Positions 1 through 8,170 of a stretch of 64,000 bases of DNA are shown piece after piece. Position 1 is the first letter of the stretch. Each line of letters begins with the position of its first letter. The notes beneath the pieces are model-generated. The model saw only the letters and a list, made by a program, of their open reading frames with translations. It searched no databases and was not told where the DNA came from. Made by a program: the position numbers and the translations under genes. This DNA is from CAZYBO01 sp964645205 (lineage in GTDB: Bacteria > Pseudomonadota > Alphaproteobacteria > Rickettsiales > SXRF01), in assembly GCA_964645205.1 (NCBI GenBank), contig CAZYBO010000002.1:310001-374000 (forward strand), read 5' to 3'.

Positions 1-466
1 CGCGATACACCGGGATTTGGCCGTCTTCGCGGATGACTTCGTATTTGTGGACGCGGTAGCCGACGCTGACGTTGCGGATCACCTTGTTCTGAATTTTGGT
101 AAGCACCGGCTGCGTGGCTTCTCCGGGGTCGATCATGATCCGCCCCAATCCTTGCCCGTCGGCGATCACGCCGGAATCGGCAAGAAAAACGCCGATCACA
201 TCATCGAGGCTATATTGCGAATGCGTGTTAAGCACCGCGACCGCGCCGGAATTGAGGCGATCCATGCGCACCGCTTCCGGCGTGACGACCAGTTCCTCAT
301 CGTACACTTCGTCATTCATCCAGTCGTAGCGGCGCACGCGCGCGCCGGTTGTCCAGACAATGTCGAAGATATTGCCGGCTGCATCGTCCTTCGGGGCTTC
401 CAGGGGAGCCAGGCGCGTTTGCAGTGGCAGGTTGACGCGCTTATGCGTCGGGGTTGGCTGGGGCAT
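1..466 (-). CDS. Phage prohead (head maturation) protease, C-terminally cut by window edge
   Basis: This is an open frame on the minus strand that starts at ATG 466-464 behind a strong AAGGAGGA ribosome site (about 469-478) and runs off the left edge without a stop. The translation begins MPQPTPTHKRVNLPLQ. It contains IVWTTGARVRRYDW, LNTHSQYSLDDVIGV and IRNVSVGYRVHKYEV, which are the conserved blocks of HK97/U35-type prohead proteases (the His of LNTHS and the Ser of NVSVGYR are the expected catalytic positions). It overlaps the portal gene end by 26 bp, so the two are probably translationally coupled. The family processes scaffold and major capsid protein during head maturation. The capsid gene itself would lie left of the window. 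Family assignment is from remembered motif similarity. Confidence 0.82.
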   Translation of the reverse strand, partial: MPQPTPTHKRVNLPLQTRLAPLEAPKDDAAGNIFDIVWTTGARVRRYDWMNDEVYDEELVVTPEAVRMDRLNSGAVAVLNTHSQYSLDDVIGVFLADSGVIADGQGLGRIMIDPGEATQPVLTKIQNKVIRNVSVGYRVHKYEVIREDGQIPVYR

Positions 467-1958
467 CGTTTCCTCCTTCGTTGATGGATTGCGCGACGCC
501 GCTTTTCGCCGTGTAGCGGGGATCGCTGTCGAGAATGATTCCGTGGCCGTCGAGCTGCTGGTTGGTTTTGGCGATTTCCTCGATCTGCTGATCGGGATCG
601 AAACCGCGGTTGGCGATGGCCTCGCGGAGCGTCAATGTGCCGTTGCGCATCATCAGCGTGTCGGCCTGCGCATCCTTGAGCGGATCGATCATTTCGAATT
701 TGGGCGCCGTCCAGCTCACGCCGTAATCGGCCTTGCTGATCAGTCCGGCGATGGTGGCGCGGTCGATGAACCGCTTCCATACCGGCATGCAGAGCATCGG
801 TATGAACACCTGCCAGCGTAGCGTTTCGATCATGCGCCGGAATTCGAGCAGTCCCGCACGCAAGCTGCTGTAATTAACCTGGGACAGGTCGCCGGTAAGC
901 TGCTCGTAGGTAATGCCTAGTCCAGCCGCCACGGCATGGAGCTGCGCGCGCATATAGGCGGCATAGTTGGCGTCGCTAGTCGGCGCGCCGAACCGCACGT
1001 CTTCGCCCGGCTTCAGGTATTCGATCATGCCGGGGCGGAAGGATTCGACCCGCTTGGGATCGCCTTGGCCGCCCGCAAGGGGAGTAGAAGCAATGCTGCC
1101 GAGCGTCGGGCCTTCGCTGCCGCTGTTTTGCACCACGAAGGCGGCGAAGCAGGATTCTATTTTCTTCCGCCAAAGCTCTGCGTCGTCGTAATCGTCCAGA
1201 TCGCGCATGCGCAGCAGAACGGAGGCATAGGCGCTTACGCCGCGAATCTGGCCGGGCCGGTCTTTTTCATAAATGTGCAGGATCTGGTCGGCGGGGATGC
1301 GCACGCTCTGCAGCCGAGGCAGGAACATCTGGTCGTCACCGGGATGCTGCGGCCACATCCAGTAAGCGATGCGCCTACCAAGGCCGTCGAATTCGATTCC
1401 CTGACGGATGTAACCGCCGTTCGATGTTTCACCGCTTTTCGTGGCGTCTAGGAAATCCGACTCCAGCACCTGCAGCTGCATGGGCACGGCAAGATCATTC
1501 CCGGCGAAACGGTCACGGTAGCGCACGAAGCATTCGCCGCTTTCAAACAGGCTGCGGACAATCAGCGCCTGCAGGCCGTAAAAGTCATAGCCGCCATCGG
1601 CGTCGCAGTGGGGATGCCATTGTTCCCATGCGGCCATGATCTGCTTATTCAGGCGATCTGAACCTGTGCGCGCCTGCGGGATAATGCCGGTGCCCACGAA
1701 ATTATCGGCGAAGATGCGCCGCGCCTTGCGGCCATAGGGATTATTGCGGGCGATGTCGCGCGCGCGGTCGCGCAGCTTGTTTCCCGCCGCGTAGATTTCC
1801 GCATTCGCCGATGTGCTGGCCGTCAGCCAGCCGTCCGTGCGCCTTCCGCTTTTGGCGCCGTCATAGACGCGCTCCAGCAATCCCATGACAGCGCGCGCCT
1901 GTTTGCGCTTCAGCGCCGCCGTGGGCGCGAAGTATCCAATGACGTCGTCGATCCACAT
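441..1958 (-). CDS. Phage portal protein, lambda gpB family
   Basis: The 505-residue protein is the length expected of lambda-type portals. The N-terminal block with RDRARDIARNNPYGRKA followed by FADNFVGTGI is the hallmark of this family. The portal forms the dodecameric ring at the head vertex through which DNA is packaged and to which the tail connector binds. The gene sits between the gpW-like joining gene (3 bp gap) and the prohead protease (26 bp overlap), the usual order ter-gpW-portal-protease on one transcript. The Asn/Asp/Ala-rich C-terminus (GGNDAPANPDA) is typical of a disordered tail. Confidence 0.93.
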   Translation of the reverse strand: MWIDDVIGYFAPTAALKRKQARAVMGLLERVYDGAKSGRRTDGWLTASTSANAEIYAAGNKLRDRARDIARNNPYGRKARRIFADNFVGTGIIPQARTGSDRLNKQIMAAWEQWHPHCDADGGYDFYGLQALIVRSLFESGECFVRYRDRFAGNDLAVPMQLQVLESDFLDATKSGETSNGGYIRQGIEFDGLGRRIAYWMWPQHPGDDQMFLPRLQSVRIPADQILHIYEKDRPGQIRGVSAYASVLLRMRDLDDYDDAELWRKKIESCFAAFVVQNSGSEGPTLGSIASTPLAGGQGDPKRVESFRPGMIEYLKPGEDVRFGAPTSDANYAAYMRAQLHAVAAGLGITYEQLTGDLSQVNYSSLRAGLLEFRRMIETLRWQVFIPMLCMPVWKRFIDRATIAGLISKADYGVSWTAPKFEMIDPLKDAQADTLMMRNGTLTLREAIANRGFDPDQQIEEIAKTNQQLDGHGIILDSDPRYTAKSGVAQSINEGGNDAPANPDA

Positions 1959-1960
1959 GA

Positions 1961-2158
1961 TTAATCCCTGCTGAATGAGGCGTAAGACGTGCGGTCAGTG
2001 GGGTTCTGCGCGCCCAACTGATCGCGCAGCAGGTCGCGGGCGCGGATCATGTCGGCGGTGGTCTGGTAGCGAACCACCTTGTCGCCGACGCGCACTTCGA
2101 GCGTGCCGGAAGCGATCGCCGCCTCGAGGGCGTCGAGCTGTTCTTGCGAGAAAGCCAT
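1961..2158 (-). CDS. gpW-like phage head-tail joining protein
   Basis: This 65-residue protein begins MAFSQEQLDALEAAIASG and continues with a short VGDKVVRYQT strand pair, the size and pattern of lambda gpW-type head-completion proteins, which bind the portal after packaging. It lies exactly between terminase large subunit and portal, 3 bp from each, as in lambdoid morphogenesis modules. Identification rests on size, position and the N-terminal helix pattern, so it is good but not certain. Confidence 0.8.
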   Translation of the reverse strand: MAFSQEQLDALEAAIASGTLEVRVGDKVVRYQTTADMIRARDLLRDQLGAQNPTDRTSYASFSRD

Positions 2159-2161
2159 ATT

Positions 2162-4009
2162 TTATCTGAGCCAGTTGTCGATTTTCGGTATCCACGTCGA
2201 TTGCGCGGGCGTAGGCGCGGACGGTTTCTCAGCCTCCGGGCGCGGAGCCAGCCGCATCGCGGCAGCCAGCGCGTCCAGGTCGGGGTTAAGAAGCTTGAGC
2301 GCCGCCAGCGCATACACGTTGCAGTCCAGCGCCTCGTTCCGGCTGCGCGTCTTGATCCATTCGCGGCGCGCGGCGCCTTTGTGGAAGCGCGTGACCTGCT
2401 TTTCTGCCGTGAGCTGGAGGAAATATTCGCGGTCGCGCTCCACCGGGAAGTGGCAATAGCCGGGGCCGTGATCGGTAAGCCGCAGGCGGCTGTAAATGAC
2501 TTCCTTGCCGGTATCGACGCCGAGCGGGTAGAGGCGGATTTTGTAGCGGTTATTCTTGCTCGGCCTGCCGACCAGCGGCTTGCCTGGCTGGTTCATGCCC
2601 TTGACGGGGAAGATGCCGCGCAGGGCGCGTGAATTGCAGAATTCATAAACCGCCTGGGTATGATGCCCGCCAGAGTCGATGCAGACGCAGGCGATATTCA
2701 GATACACGCCTGTTTTGCTTTTGACCGGCCGCTGCAGATAGGCATCGAGTTCCTGCCACACCGCATCCTGCGCCGGATCACCGAAGAACTGCCGGTAATC
2801 CAGCGACCAGCTTTCCTCACCGATGCCCCAGCCTTTGATTTCAATTTCCAGCCTGTCGCCCTGAACGTCCACGCCTGCCGTGACGACTGCGACTTCTTCC
2901 GGCGCTTCGAATCCCCAACTTTCCTTGCGCTGCATGAGCACGTCGGCTTCGATGGATTCTCCGGCTTCTTCCCAGGATTCGCCGAGAGATGTGTTCACCC
3001 ATGTCTTCAGCGTTTCCGGCAACTTTTTGGCCTTGAGGAATTCCGCCACCATCTGCGGAAATGTCACCCACGGCGAATATAGCTCGTTGACGTGAAAGCC
3101 GACAATGCCGGTGAACGGAGCCTCGGCAATCCATTGGCCTGCCTTCAGCATGGCCAGCTTGTCACTGTCCCGAAGTGCGGCGCCGCAATGCTTGCAGACA
3201 TAATGCGCGGTTTCCGGCTTGTGCCGATGTATCCCTTCCTCGTTTTCGTCGCTCTCCCATTTGACCTGCTGCCATTTCAGCGTTTGCAGGTCGCCGCAAT
3301 GCAGGCAGGGCACATGAAAGCGCCGCTGGTCGCTCTGCTGGAATGCGGATTCGATACGGCTCGCGCCCCTGATGGTGGGCGTCGATGTCAGAAGCAGCTT
3401 GCGGTTCCAGAACGTCGTGCTGCGTTTTTTCGCCAAGCTGACCGGATCGCCTTCCGTTCCAGCCGACACCGGGTAGCGGTCAACTTCGTCGCACAGCACC
3501 AGCCGGATAGGCCGCGAGGCGAGCGATGCCGGGCTGTTCGCGCCCGCCATGGTGATGTGCCCGCCGGGAAAACGCTTATGCAGAAGCGTGTTGCCGGAAT
3601 CGCGTGTGCGCGGGTCTTTCACTAGGCCGTGCAATGCCTCGGTATCGCGCAGCATCGGCGCGAACCGGTCTTTGCTCCAGGCTTCCGCCATTTCGAGCGT
3701 CGGCTGCAAGAGCAGGATCGGCGCCGGATCGAGATGAATATGGTAGCCGATGACGTTGTTAATAATCTCCGTCTTGCCGATCTGCGCCGAAGACATGATC
3801 ACCACGGCTTCGACCGATGGATCGCCCAGCGCATCCATCATCTCGCGCTGGTATGGCGCGCGTTCCGTATGCCACTTGCCAGGCTCGGCGGACGATTCGC
3901 TACTCAGCTGCCGGTGGCGATCCGCCCACTGGCTGATGGTCAGTCTCGGCGGGGGATTGAGATGTTTCAGCGCCCGTATCAGCGCCTGTTGTCCGGCTGT
4001 TGGGGTCAT
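2162..4009 (-). CDS. Phage terminase large subunit (GpA family)
   Basis: The 615-residue packaging motor has an N-terminal block with LTISQWADRHRQLSSESSAEPGK, a P-loop variant SSAQIGKTE near residue 75, and a Walker B-like LVLCDEVDRYP. A zinc-ribbon-like insert follows (CLHCGDLQ ... CKHCGAALRD), then a C-terminal nuclease half containing AGVDVQGDRLEIEIKGWG and CVCIDSGGHHT. In this family the ATPase drives DNA into the prohead and the nuclease cuts the concatemer. The start is fixed by the need to include the conserved LTISQW block; no later Met precedes it. That makes the gene overlap the small subunit gene by 110 bp, which is unusually long. Confidence 0.95.
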   Translation of the reverse strand: MTPTAGQQALIRALKHLNPPPRLTISQWADRHRQLSSESSAEPGKWHTERAPYQREMMDALGDPSVEAVVIMSSAQIGKTEIINNVIGYHIHLDPAPILLLQPTLEMAEAWSKDRFAPMLRDTEALHGLVKDPRTRDSGNTLLHKRFPGGHITMAGANSPASLASRPIRLVLCDEVDRYPVSAGTEGDPVSLAKKRSTTFWNRKLLLTSTPTIRGASRIESAFQQSDQRRFHVPCLHCGDLQTLKWQQVKWESDENEEGIHRHKPETAHYVCKHCGAALRDSDKLAMLKAGQWIAEAPFTGIVGFHVNELYSPWVTFPQMVAEFLKAKKLPETLKTWVNTSLGESWEEAGESIEADVLMQRKESWGFEAPEEVAVVTAGVDVQGDRLEIEIKGWGIGEESWSLDYRQFFGDPAQDAVWQELDAYLQRPVKSKTGVYLNIACVCIDSGGHHTQAVYEFCNSRALRGIFPVKGMNQPGKPLVGRPSKNNRYKIRLYPLGVDTGKEVIYSRLRLTDHGPGYCHFPVERDREYFLQLTAEKQVTRFHKGAARREWIKTRSRNEALDCNVYALAALKLLNPDLDALAAAMRLAPRPEAEKPSAPTPAQSTWIPKIDNWLR

Positions 4010-4460
4010 AACGCGCGAGTTCCGTTAATGCGTCGATAACGAGATCGCGCAGGGTGTGTTCGATCGCGTAAAACTCCTTAAGGTGAGAAACGAGATGCGC
4101 TGCGCGCGTGGGCATGGCGAGCATCCGCGCGCGGAAGGTGGCAAGTAGTGACGCCCATAATTCTTCTGTTTCTTCGGCGGGAATCAGCTTGCCACGGATG
4201 GTTTCCACTTCCAGCTCGGTCTTATCCGCCTGCAACTTGAGTAGCCGCGCACGTTCGTGATGCGTATCGCCCACGGCCATGGTTTTTCCGAAGGCGCGTT
4301 CCTGCAGATAGGCGACATAGCCGCGCACGCAGCCGACGAGATCGTACTTGCCTTTTTCCGGCTTCGGGATGACGCCTTCCTTCGCCAGCTGCTGCACCCT
4401 GCGCTCGGTGAGATTGAACAGCTTGGCGATGGTGCTGACAGGATAGGATGGCGTGGTCAT
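3900..4460 (-). CDS. Phage terminase small subunit (Nu1-like)
   Basis: The 186-residue protein opens with a winged/HTH DNA-binding segment (VSTIAKLFNLTERRVQQLAKEGVIPKP) like that of lambda Nu1. A central helical region probably mediates oligomerisation, and the last ~35 residues are low-complexity (Thr/Ala/Glu/Pro). The low-complexity tail is exactly the part that overlaps the start of the large subunit gene, so its sequence may be shaped by the other frame. The role in the family is recognition of the packaging site on phage DNA. It overlaps the upstream cytosine methyltransferase stop by 4 bp. Confidence 0.85.
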   Translation of the reverse strand: MTTPSYPVSTIAKLFNLTERRVQQLAKEGVIPKPEKGKYDLVGCVRGYVAYLQERAFGKTMAVGDTHHERARLLKLQADKTELEVETIRGKLIPAEETEELWASLLATFRARMLAMPTRAAHLVSHLKEFYAIEHTLRDLVIDALTELARYDPNSRTTGADTGAETSQSPAETDHQPVGGSPPAAE

Positions 4461-6139
4461 AGTTTTTGCTCGATTTCCTGAATCCGCTCGCCCAGCCAGC
4501 GCATGACCGGCACGGCCATGCTATTGCCGAGCGCCTTGTACCGCCGCCCGTCGGCGGCGGGCTTTCCGCGATAGGGAATCAACGTGTAATCATCGGGAAA
4601 TCCTTGAAGACGTTCGCACTCGCGCGGCGTAAGTCTGCGCACCGCCATGTGATGCATGATGGCCGGTCGGTTGTTTCCGCCGCCGCCAGCTTCCAATGAC
4701 GGCGCCAGCTCATCCTCGTATCCTATGCCGCGCGCATCGGCTGATTGCCCAGGCTTGAAGCTGGCGACGCCCGGTACGAAGGCAGAGCTTAATGTCGCGG
4801 CGGGATCACCCGCCGCGCCGACGCCGCATCCTTGCCGATTCACCGCATCGCGTTTTTCCGGGTCGCGCCCGGCATTGCGCAGATCGAGCGGTATGGCTAC
4901 GCCGTGCTGCGCCGTGGCCTGCAGGGTGAACATCGCATCGCCTTCGCGTCCGATGCCGACGCCGATGCTGGAATCGTCCGTTGATTTTCCGGTGCGCTTG
5001 CCAATTTCCTGCAAGGGAATGGCGACCGCGATCTGCCCGCCTCCATTGGCATGGCTGGCATTATGTCCCATGGCGCGCAGCGTCGGCGCATTTTCATCGG
5101 CATCGGCGCCGTAATCTTTGGCCGAAAATGCGATGTAGGTGGAAAGATCGCCATTGGAAGTCAGCGTTTTCGCCGCTTCCGCCCGGCTGACGTACAGCCC
5201 GCCGTTTGGCCTGTCTTTCCGCCGCCCGTTCGCATCGTTGAACGTGACGTTGTAGGCGACAGGATCGGCGATCAGGTTCTGGCATTCATCGCCAGCCGGC
5301 CCGCCGGTGCCTTTTGACCATTTGCTGCTCACGGTTCCGGCGACCAGTGGCGTGCCGCGCCCGGTGCCGTCCTCACTGGCGTCGAAGCCTTCGCCTCGCA
5401 GCGTATGCGCGACTAGCCCGCCACTTGTGGCAAAAGAATGTTCGCCGCTGCGTCCGCTACGACCATCGAGCGTGGGCGCTACGGATTTCAGATAATCTTC
5501 GGTAGTTTCTCCGCCACTGTTTGTAGGGCGGCTCTTAGCTGTTTCGGCAATTGCTTCCCGCGCTTTTCTGCGCGGCGTAATATCCCCGCGCAGGCCTTCG
5601 GGCTCAAATAATACCGAAGCGGCAGGTCGCCAGTTTCCAAGATATCCGACAACGAACACACGGCGGCGGCGCTGTGGCACTCCGAAATACTGAGCGTCAA
5701 GAACGCGGTAGGCGAACCCATACCCGCATTGCGCCAGCGCGCCGAGGAAGGCTCCAAACGCCCGTCCTCCGTCAATCGACAGCACGCCGGGGACATTTTC
5801 CCAAACCAGCCAGCGGGCGCGAGATTTTTCAGCCAGGCGTACAAATTCGAGGGCAAGGTTTCCCCGATCATCATCAAGTCCGCGCCGTTGCCCGGCGATG
5901 CTGAAGGACTGGCATGGTGTTCCGCCGACAAGAAGGTCAATTGCTCCATAATCGTCTTCCTTCAGCCGGGTAAAATCGTCATGCAGAGGAACGTCAGGGT
6001 AGTGATGCCCCAGTACAGCGCGCGCGAACGGATCGATTTCCGAGAATCCCGCCGCCCGCCATCCCAGGTGATGCCAGGCAACCGTCGCCGCCTCGATGCC
6101 GGAACATACCGAGAGATAGCGGAGAGATGGCGCGGGCAT
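4457..6139 (-). CDS. DNA (cytosine-5-)methyltransferase, solitary phage enzyme
   Basis: The 560-residue protein shows C5-methylase motifs in order. Motif I is the SAM-site LSVCSGIEAATVAWHHLG at the N-terminus. Motif IV is GTPCQSFSIAGQRRGL with the catalytic Cys, motif VI is WENVPGVL, motif VIII is QRRRRVFVVG, and motifs IX/X are at the C-terminus (RRLTPRECERLQGFP, ALGNSMAVPVM). Between VIII and IX lies a roughly 290-residue, Gly/Asp-rich stretch that should contain the target recognition domain and is long for the family. No restriction endonuclease gene is adjacent, so it probably protects phage DNA or regulates expression. It is translationally coupled to the terminase small subunit. Confidence 0.95.
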   Translation of the reverse strand: MPAPSLRYLSVCSGIEAATVAWHHLGWRAAGFSEIDPFARAVLGHHYPDVPLHDDFTRLKEDDYGAIDLLVGGTPCQSFSIAGQRRGLDDDRGNLALEFVRLAEKSRARWLVWENVPGVLSIDGGRAFGAFLGALAQCGYGFAYRVLDAQYFGVPQRRRRVFVVGYLGNWRPAASVLFEPEGLRGDITPRRKAREAIAETAKSRPTNSGGETTEDYLKSVAPTLDGRSGRSGEHSFATSGGLVAHTLRGEGFDASEDGTGRGTPLVAGTVSSKWSKGTGGPAGDECQNLIADPVAYNVTFNDANGRRKDRPNGGLYVSRAEAAKTLTSNGDLSTYIAFSAKDYGADADENAPTLRAMGHNASHANGGGQIAVAIPLQEIGKRTGKSTDDSSIGVGIGREGDAMFTLQATAQHGVAIPLDLRNAGRDPEKRDAVNRQGCGVGAAGDPAATLSSAFVPGVASFKPGQSADARGIGYEDELAPSLEAGGGGNNRPAIMHHMAVRRLTPRECERLQGFPDDYTLIPYRGKPAADGRRYKALGNSMAVPVMRWLGERIQEIEQKL

Positions 6140-6292
6140 TCATAGACCTTTGGCGAAGTCAACGGCATTATGCTGTCAATCTATTGATTAATAATGGAAA
6201 TATGCGGTTATACCGGTTGATAAGCATCGCCTTCGCTGGCTGTATCGCCATGTCCATCAGGACATTTTCAACCAGTAAAAAAGGAGATTTTT

Positions 6293-6784
6293 ATGACTAA
6301 GCTTTCCCCCGCGCAGCAGCGCATTCTCAAAGCCGCCGCCAAGCAACCGCAATCGGATGTGCGCGAGCATATGAAGGACATCAAAAGCCCGGCGGCGCGC
6401 GATAAGTTGGTCGAATCGCTGATCAAGCGCGGCCTGATTGCGGAAGACCCGGATGCCGAGGGCGTGGTTTATGTCATCTCGCCGGAAGGGTTTGCCGCTA
6501 TCGGTAAAAAGCCTTCGAATGCGCCCGCAGCCAAACCGAAGAAAGGCGACAGCGCGCAACCTGCGAAAAAGAAACAGGTGGCCGACAAGCCCGCGCGCGC
6601 CACGAAGAGCGGCATGATCATGGACATGCTGCGCAAGGGCGCGACCGTTAAGAAAATGATGGAGGCGACCGGCTGGCAGAGCCATTCCGTGCGCGGCTTT
6701 CTCTCCAACCTGCGCAGAAAGCAGAAGGCGGAGATTAACGTTACGATGGACAAGGACGGCGAGCGGGTATTCCGACTCGCCTAA
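6293..6784 (+). CDS. DUF3489-type small basic protein
   Basis: The 163-residue protein is one of the few rightward genes in the prophage. The N-terminal 55 residues (LSPAQQRILKAAAKQ ... YVISPEGFAAIGKK) resemble a winged-helix. A Lys/Ala/Pro linker follows, then a C-terminal domain TKSGMIMDMLRKGATVKKMMEATGWQSHSVRGFLS that matches the DUF3489 pattern (an HTH in which WQSHSVRGF is the most conserved part). It has an A-rich SD AAAAAAGGAG and its own terminator, so it is an independent unit. Function is unknown; a DNA-binding regulator is a reasonable inference. Confidence 0.85.
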   Translation: MTKLSPAQQRILKAAAKQPQSDVREHMKDIKSPAARDKLVESLIKRGLIAEDPDAEGVVYVISPEGFAAIGKKPSNAPAAKPKKGDSAQPAKKKQVADKPARATKSGMIMDMLRKGATVKKMMEATGWQSHSVRGFLSNLRRKQKAEINVTMDKDGERVFRLA

Positions 6785-6800
6785 CGGCGGCGGAAATTCC

Positions 6801-6837
6801 AACCCTGCGGCGTCAGGCGATGCCGCAGGGTTTTTTT
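6801..6837 (+). terminator. Rho-independent terminator of the DUF3489 gene
   Basis: An 11-bp perfect stem (AACCCTGCGGC at 6801-6811 with GCCGCAGGGTT at 6822-6832) closes a 10-nt loop and is followed by seven T. It lies 17 bp after the DUF3489 stop and only 2 bp from the end of the oppositely oriented gene at 6840, so it separates the two convergent genes. Confidence 0.93.
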
Positions 6838-6839
6838 AT

Positions 6840-7604
6840 TCAGAAAAGGGACATCTGCGTGATTTCGTCCATGCGCACGATGCCGTTGATCAGCCAAACA
6901 TCGGGGTACTTCGAATGCGTGCCCATGGCGAATACCATGCCTCTCTTCGGGTATTCCTCGCCGAAGACCTGCTGCATCTGCGCTAGCGCCTGTTCTTCGC
7001 CGTAACGCTTGCGCCAGTGGAAGAATGTGGCATCAGTTTCCCAGTCCTGACAGGTGCCTTCGCGGTCGCCGTCATCGGTCTGGTAGCGGTATTTGAATTT
7101 GAACGGGCACGGCTCCAGGGGCAGCAGCTCTTCCTGGTAGAACATGTCCTTCTGTTTGCAGATGGATTCGTAGTCGCTTTTTTCCTGCGCAAGCTCGTCC
7201 GCAGGTTTGCGTTCGATAATGAACCGGAGATTCTGCGGGCGCAGCAGAGCGAGGCTTTTCCCCTGCGCGGCCACCGCGTTAAGGCCGGTGACTTCCAGAT
7301 TGGCAAGCAGGCGCTGCCGCTCGTTTTTCGGCAGCTCGCCGATAATCTCTATCGATTGCTGATTGACCCTACGGCTTTCCGGCCGGTGATCTTCCTTCGA
7401 ACGGCGCCACTGGAAGCGGACGCGATCCCAGCGCCCGAATTTCTTTGCGTCTTCAAGCCTTCGGAAGGTGACCGGGTAAAGCCGGAGCCATTCGCCGTCC
7501 AGCGTCACGCCCGCGCAGCATACCGTTTCGCCATACTTCTGGCTGACCTGCGGAGAGGCCTTGACGAGAATGATCGCCTCGGCTTCCCCCTCGGTTTCAT
7601 GCAT
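6840..7604 (-). CDS. Conserved hypothetical protein paired with DUF488
   Basis: The 254-residue protein starts at MHETEGEAEAIILVKA, 8 bp inside the DUF488 stop; longer readings run through that gene and are unlikely. It contains YGETVCCAGVTLDGEWLRLYPV near the N-terminus and DWETDATFFHWRKRYG toward the C-terminus, a mostly beta pattern with several Trp/Arg motifs. I have seen such proteins encoded next to DUF488 genes, perhaps as a double OB-fold protein, but I cannot name a function. The overlap implies co-translation and probably joint action with the DUF488 protein. It ends just before the convergent terminator. Confidence 0.7.
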   Translation of the reverse strand: MHETEGEAEAIILVKASPQVSQKYGETVCCAGVTLDGEWLRLYPVTFRRLEDAKKFGRWDRVRFQWRRSKEDHRPESRRVNQQSIEIIGELPKNERQRLLANLEVTGLNAVAAQGKSLALLRPQNLRFIIERKPADELAQEKSDYESICKQKDMFYQEELLPLEPCPFKFKYRYQTDDGDREGTCQDWETDATFFHWRKRYGEEQALAQMQQVFGEEYPKRGMVFAMGTHSKYPDVWLINGIVRMDEITQMSLF

Positions 7605-8100
7605 ACGCTGCTTCGGGGTAGACGGTTCTGAATCGTTCCTTGCGGGCGATGCCTTCCGGCACGCCAATAGGCTGAATGCGCTGGCCGGTATCGGCGACGA
7701 TGGCTTGCGCCACGATAGTGCGGTGACATTCGTCCGGGCTGCGCTCATAGCACAGCAGGCAGGACACGCTCGAAGTCGCCAGCTCGATAGCCGTCTGGAG
7801 ATCGGACAATGCCTGTTCGGTTTTCATGTGTTTGGTAAATATCTGCATGAACCGCTTATAATCACCGGCGCGCGCCGCTTCGCGGCCTTCCTTCGGATCG
7901 CCGAGGCCTTTCAGATGCACATACTCGATGTCGTTGGCGTTTAGCAGCGCGTGCAGAATGTTTTTCGAATAGCCCTTGCGACGGGAAAGCGGGTACTCGC
8001 GCACGTCGATGACGCGCTCGATTCCGGCAGCCTTAAGGGTGGCGATAAAATCCTCTATCGCCGCGCTTTCGTATCCAAGGGTGTAAATTTTGTCTGCCAT
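7597..8100 (-). CDS. DUF488 family protein
   Basis: The 167-residue protein starts at ATG 8100 (MADKIYTLGYES). It has the DUF488 features: an N-terminal YTLGYESAAIEDFIATL, VIDVREYPLSRRKGYSK, and the C-terminal signature LLCYERSPDECHR with a conserved Cys pair and His. The family is widespread and uncharacterised biochemically as far as I know. Its Cys/His signature suggests metal binding or nucleotide chemistry. It is followed by an 8-bp overlap with the partner gene and preceded by the ParB-methylase gene stop 70 bp upstream. Confidence 0.9.
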   Translation of the reverse strand: MADKIYTLGYESAAIEDFIATLKAAGIERVIDVREYPLSRRKGYSKNILHALLNANDIEYVHLKGLGDPKEGREAARAGDYKRFMQIFTKHMKTEQALSDLQTAIELATSSVSCLLCYERSPDECHRTIVAQAIVADTGQRIQPIGVPEGIARKERFRTVYPEAAYA

Positions 8101-8170
8101 AATCACTTTTTAATAATCATTTATAAGTTTTTTTTCGATTCGATGATAGCGGAAATTTCTTGATACTCCG

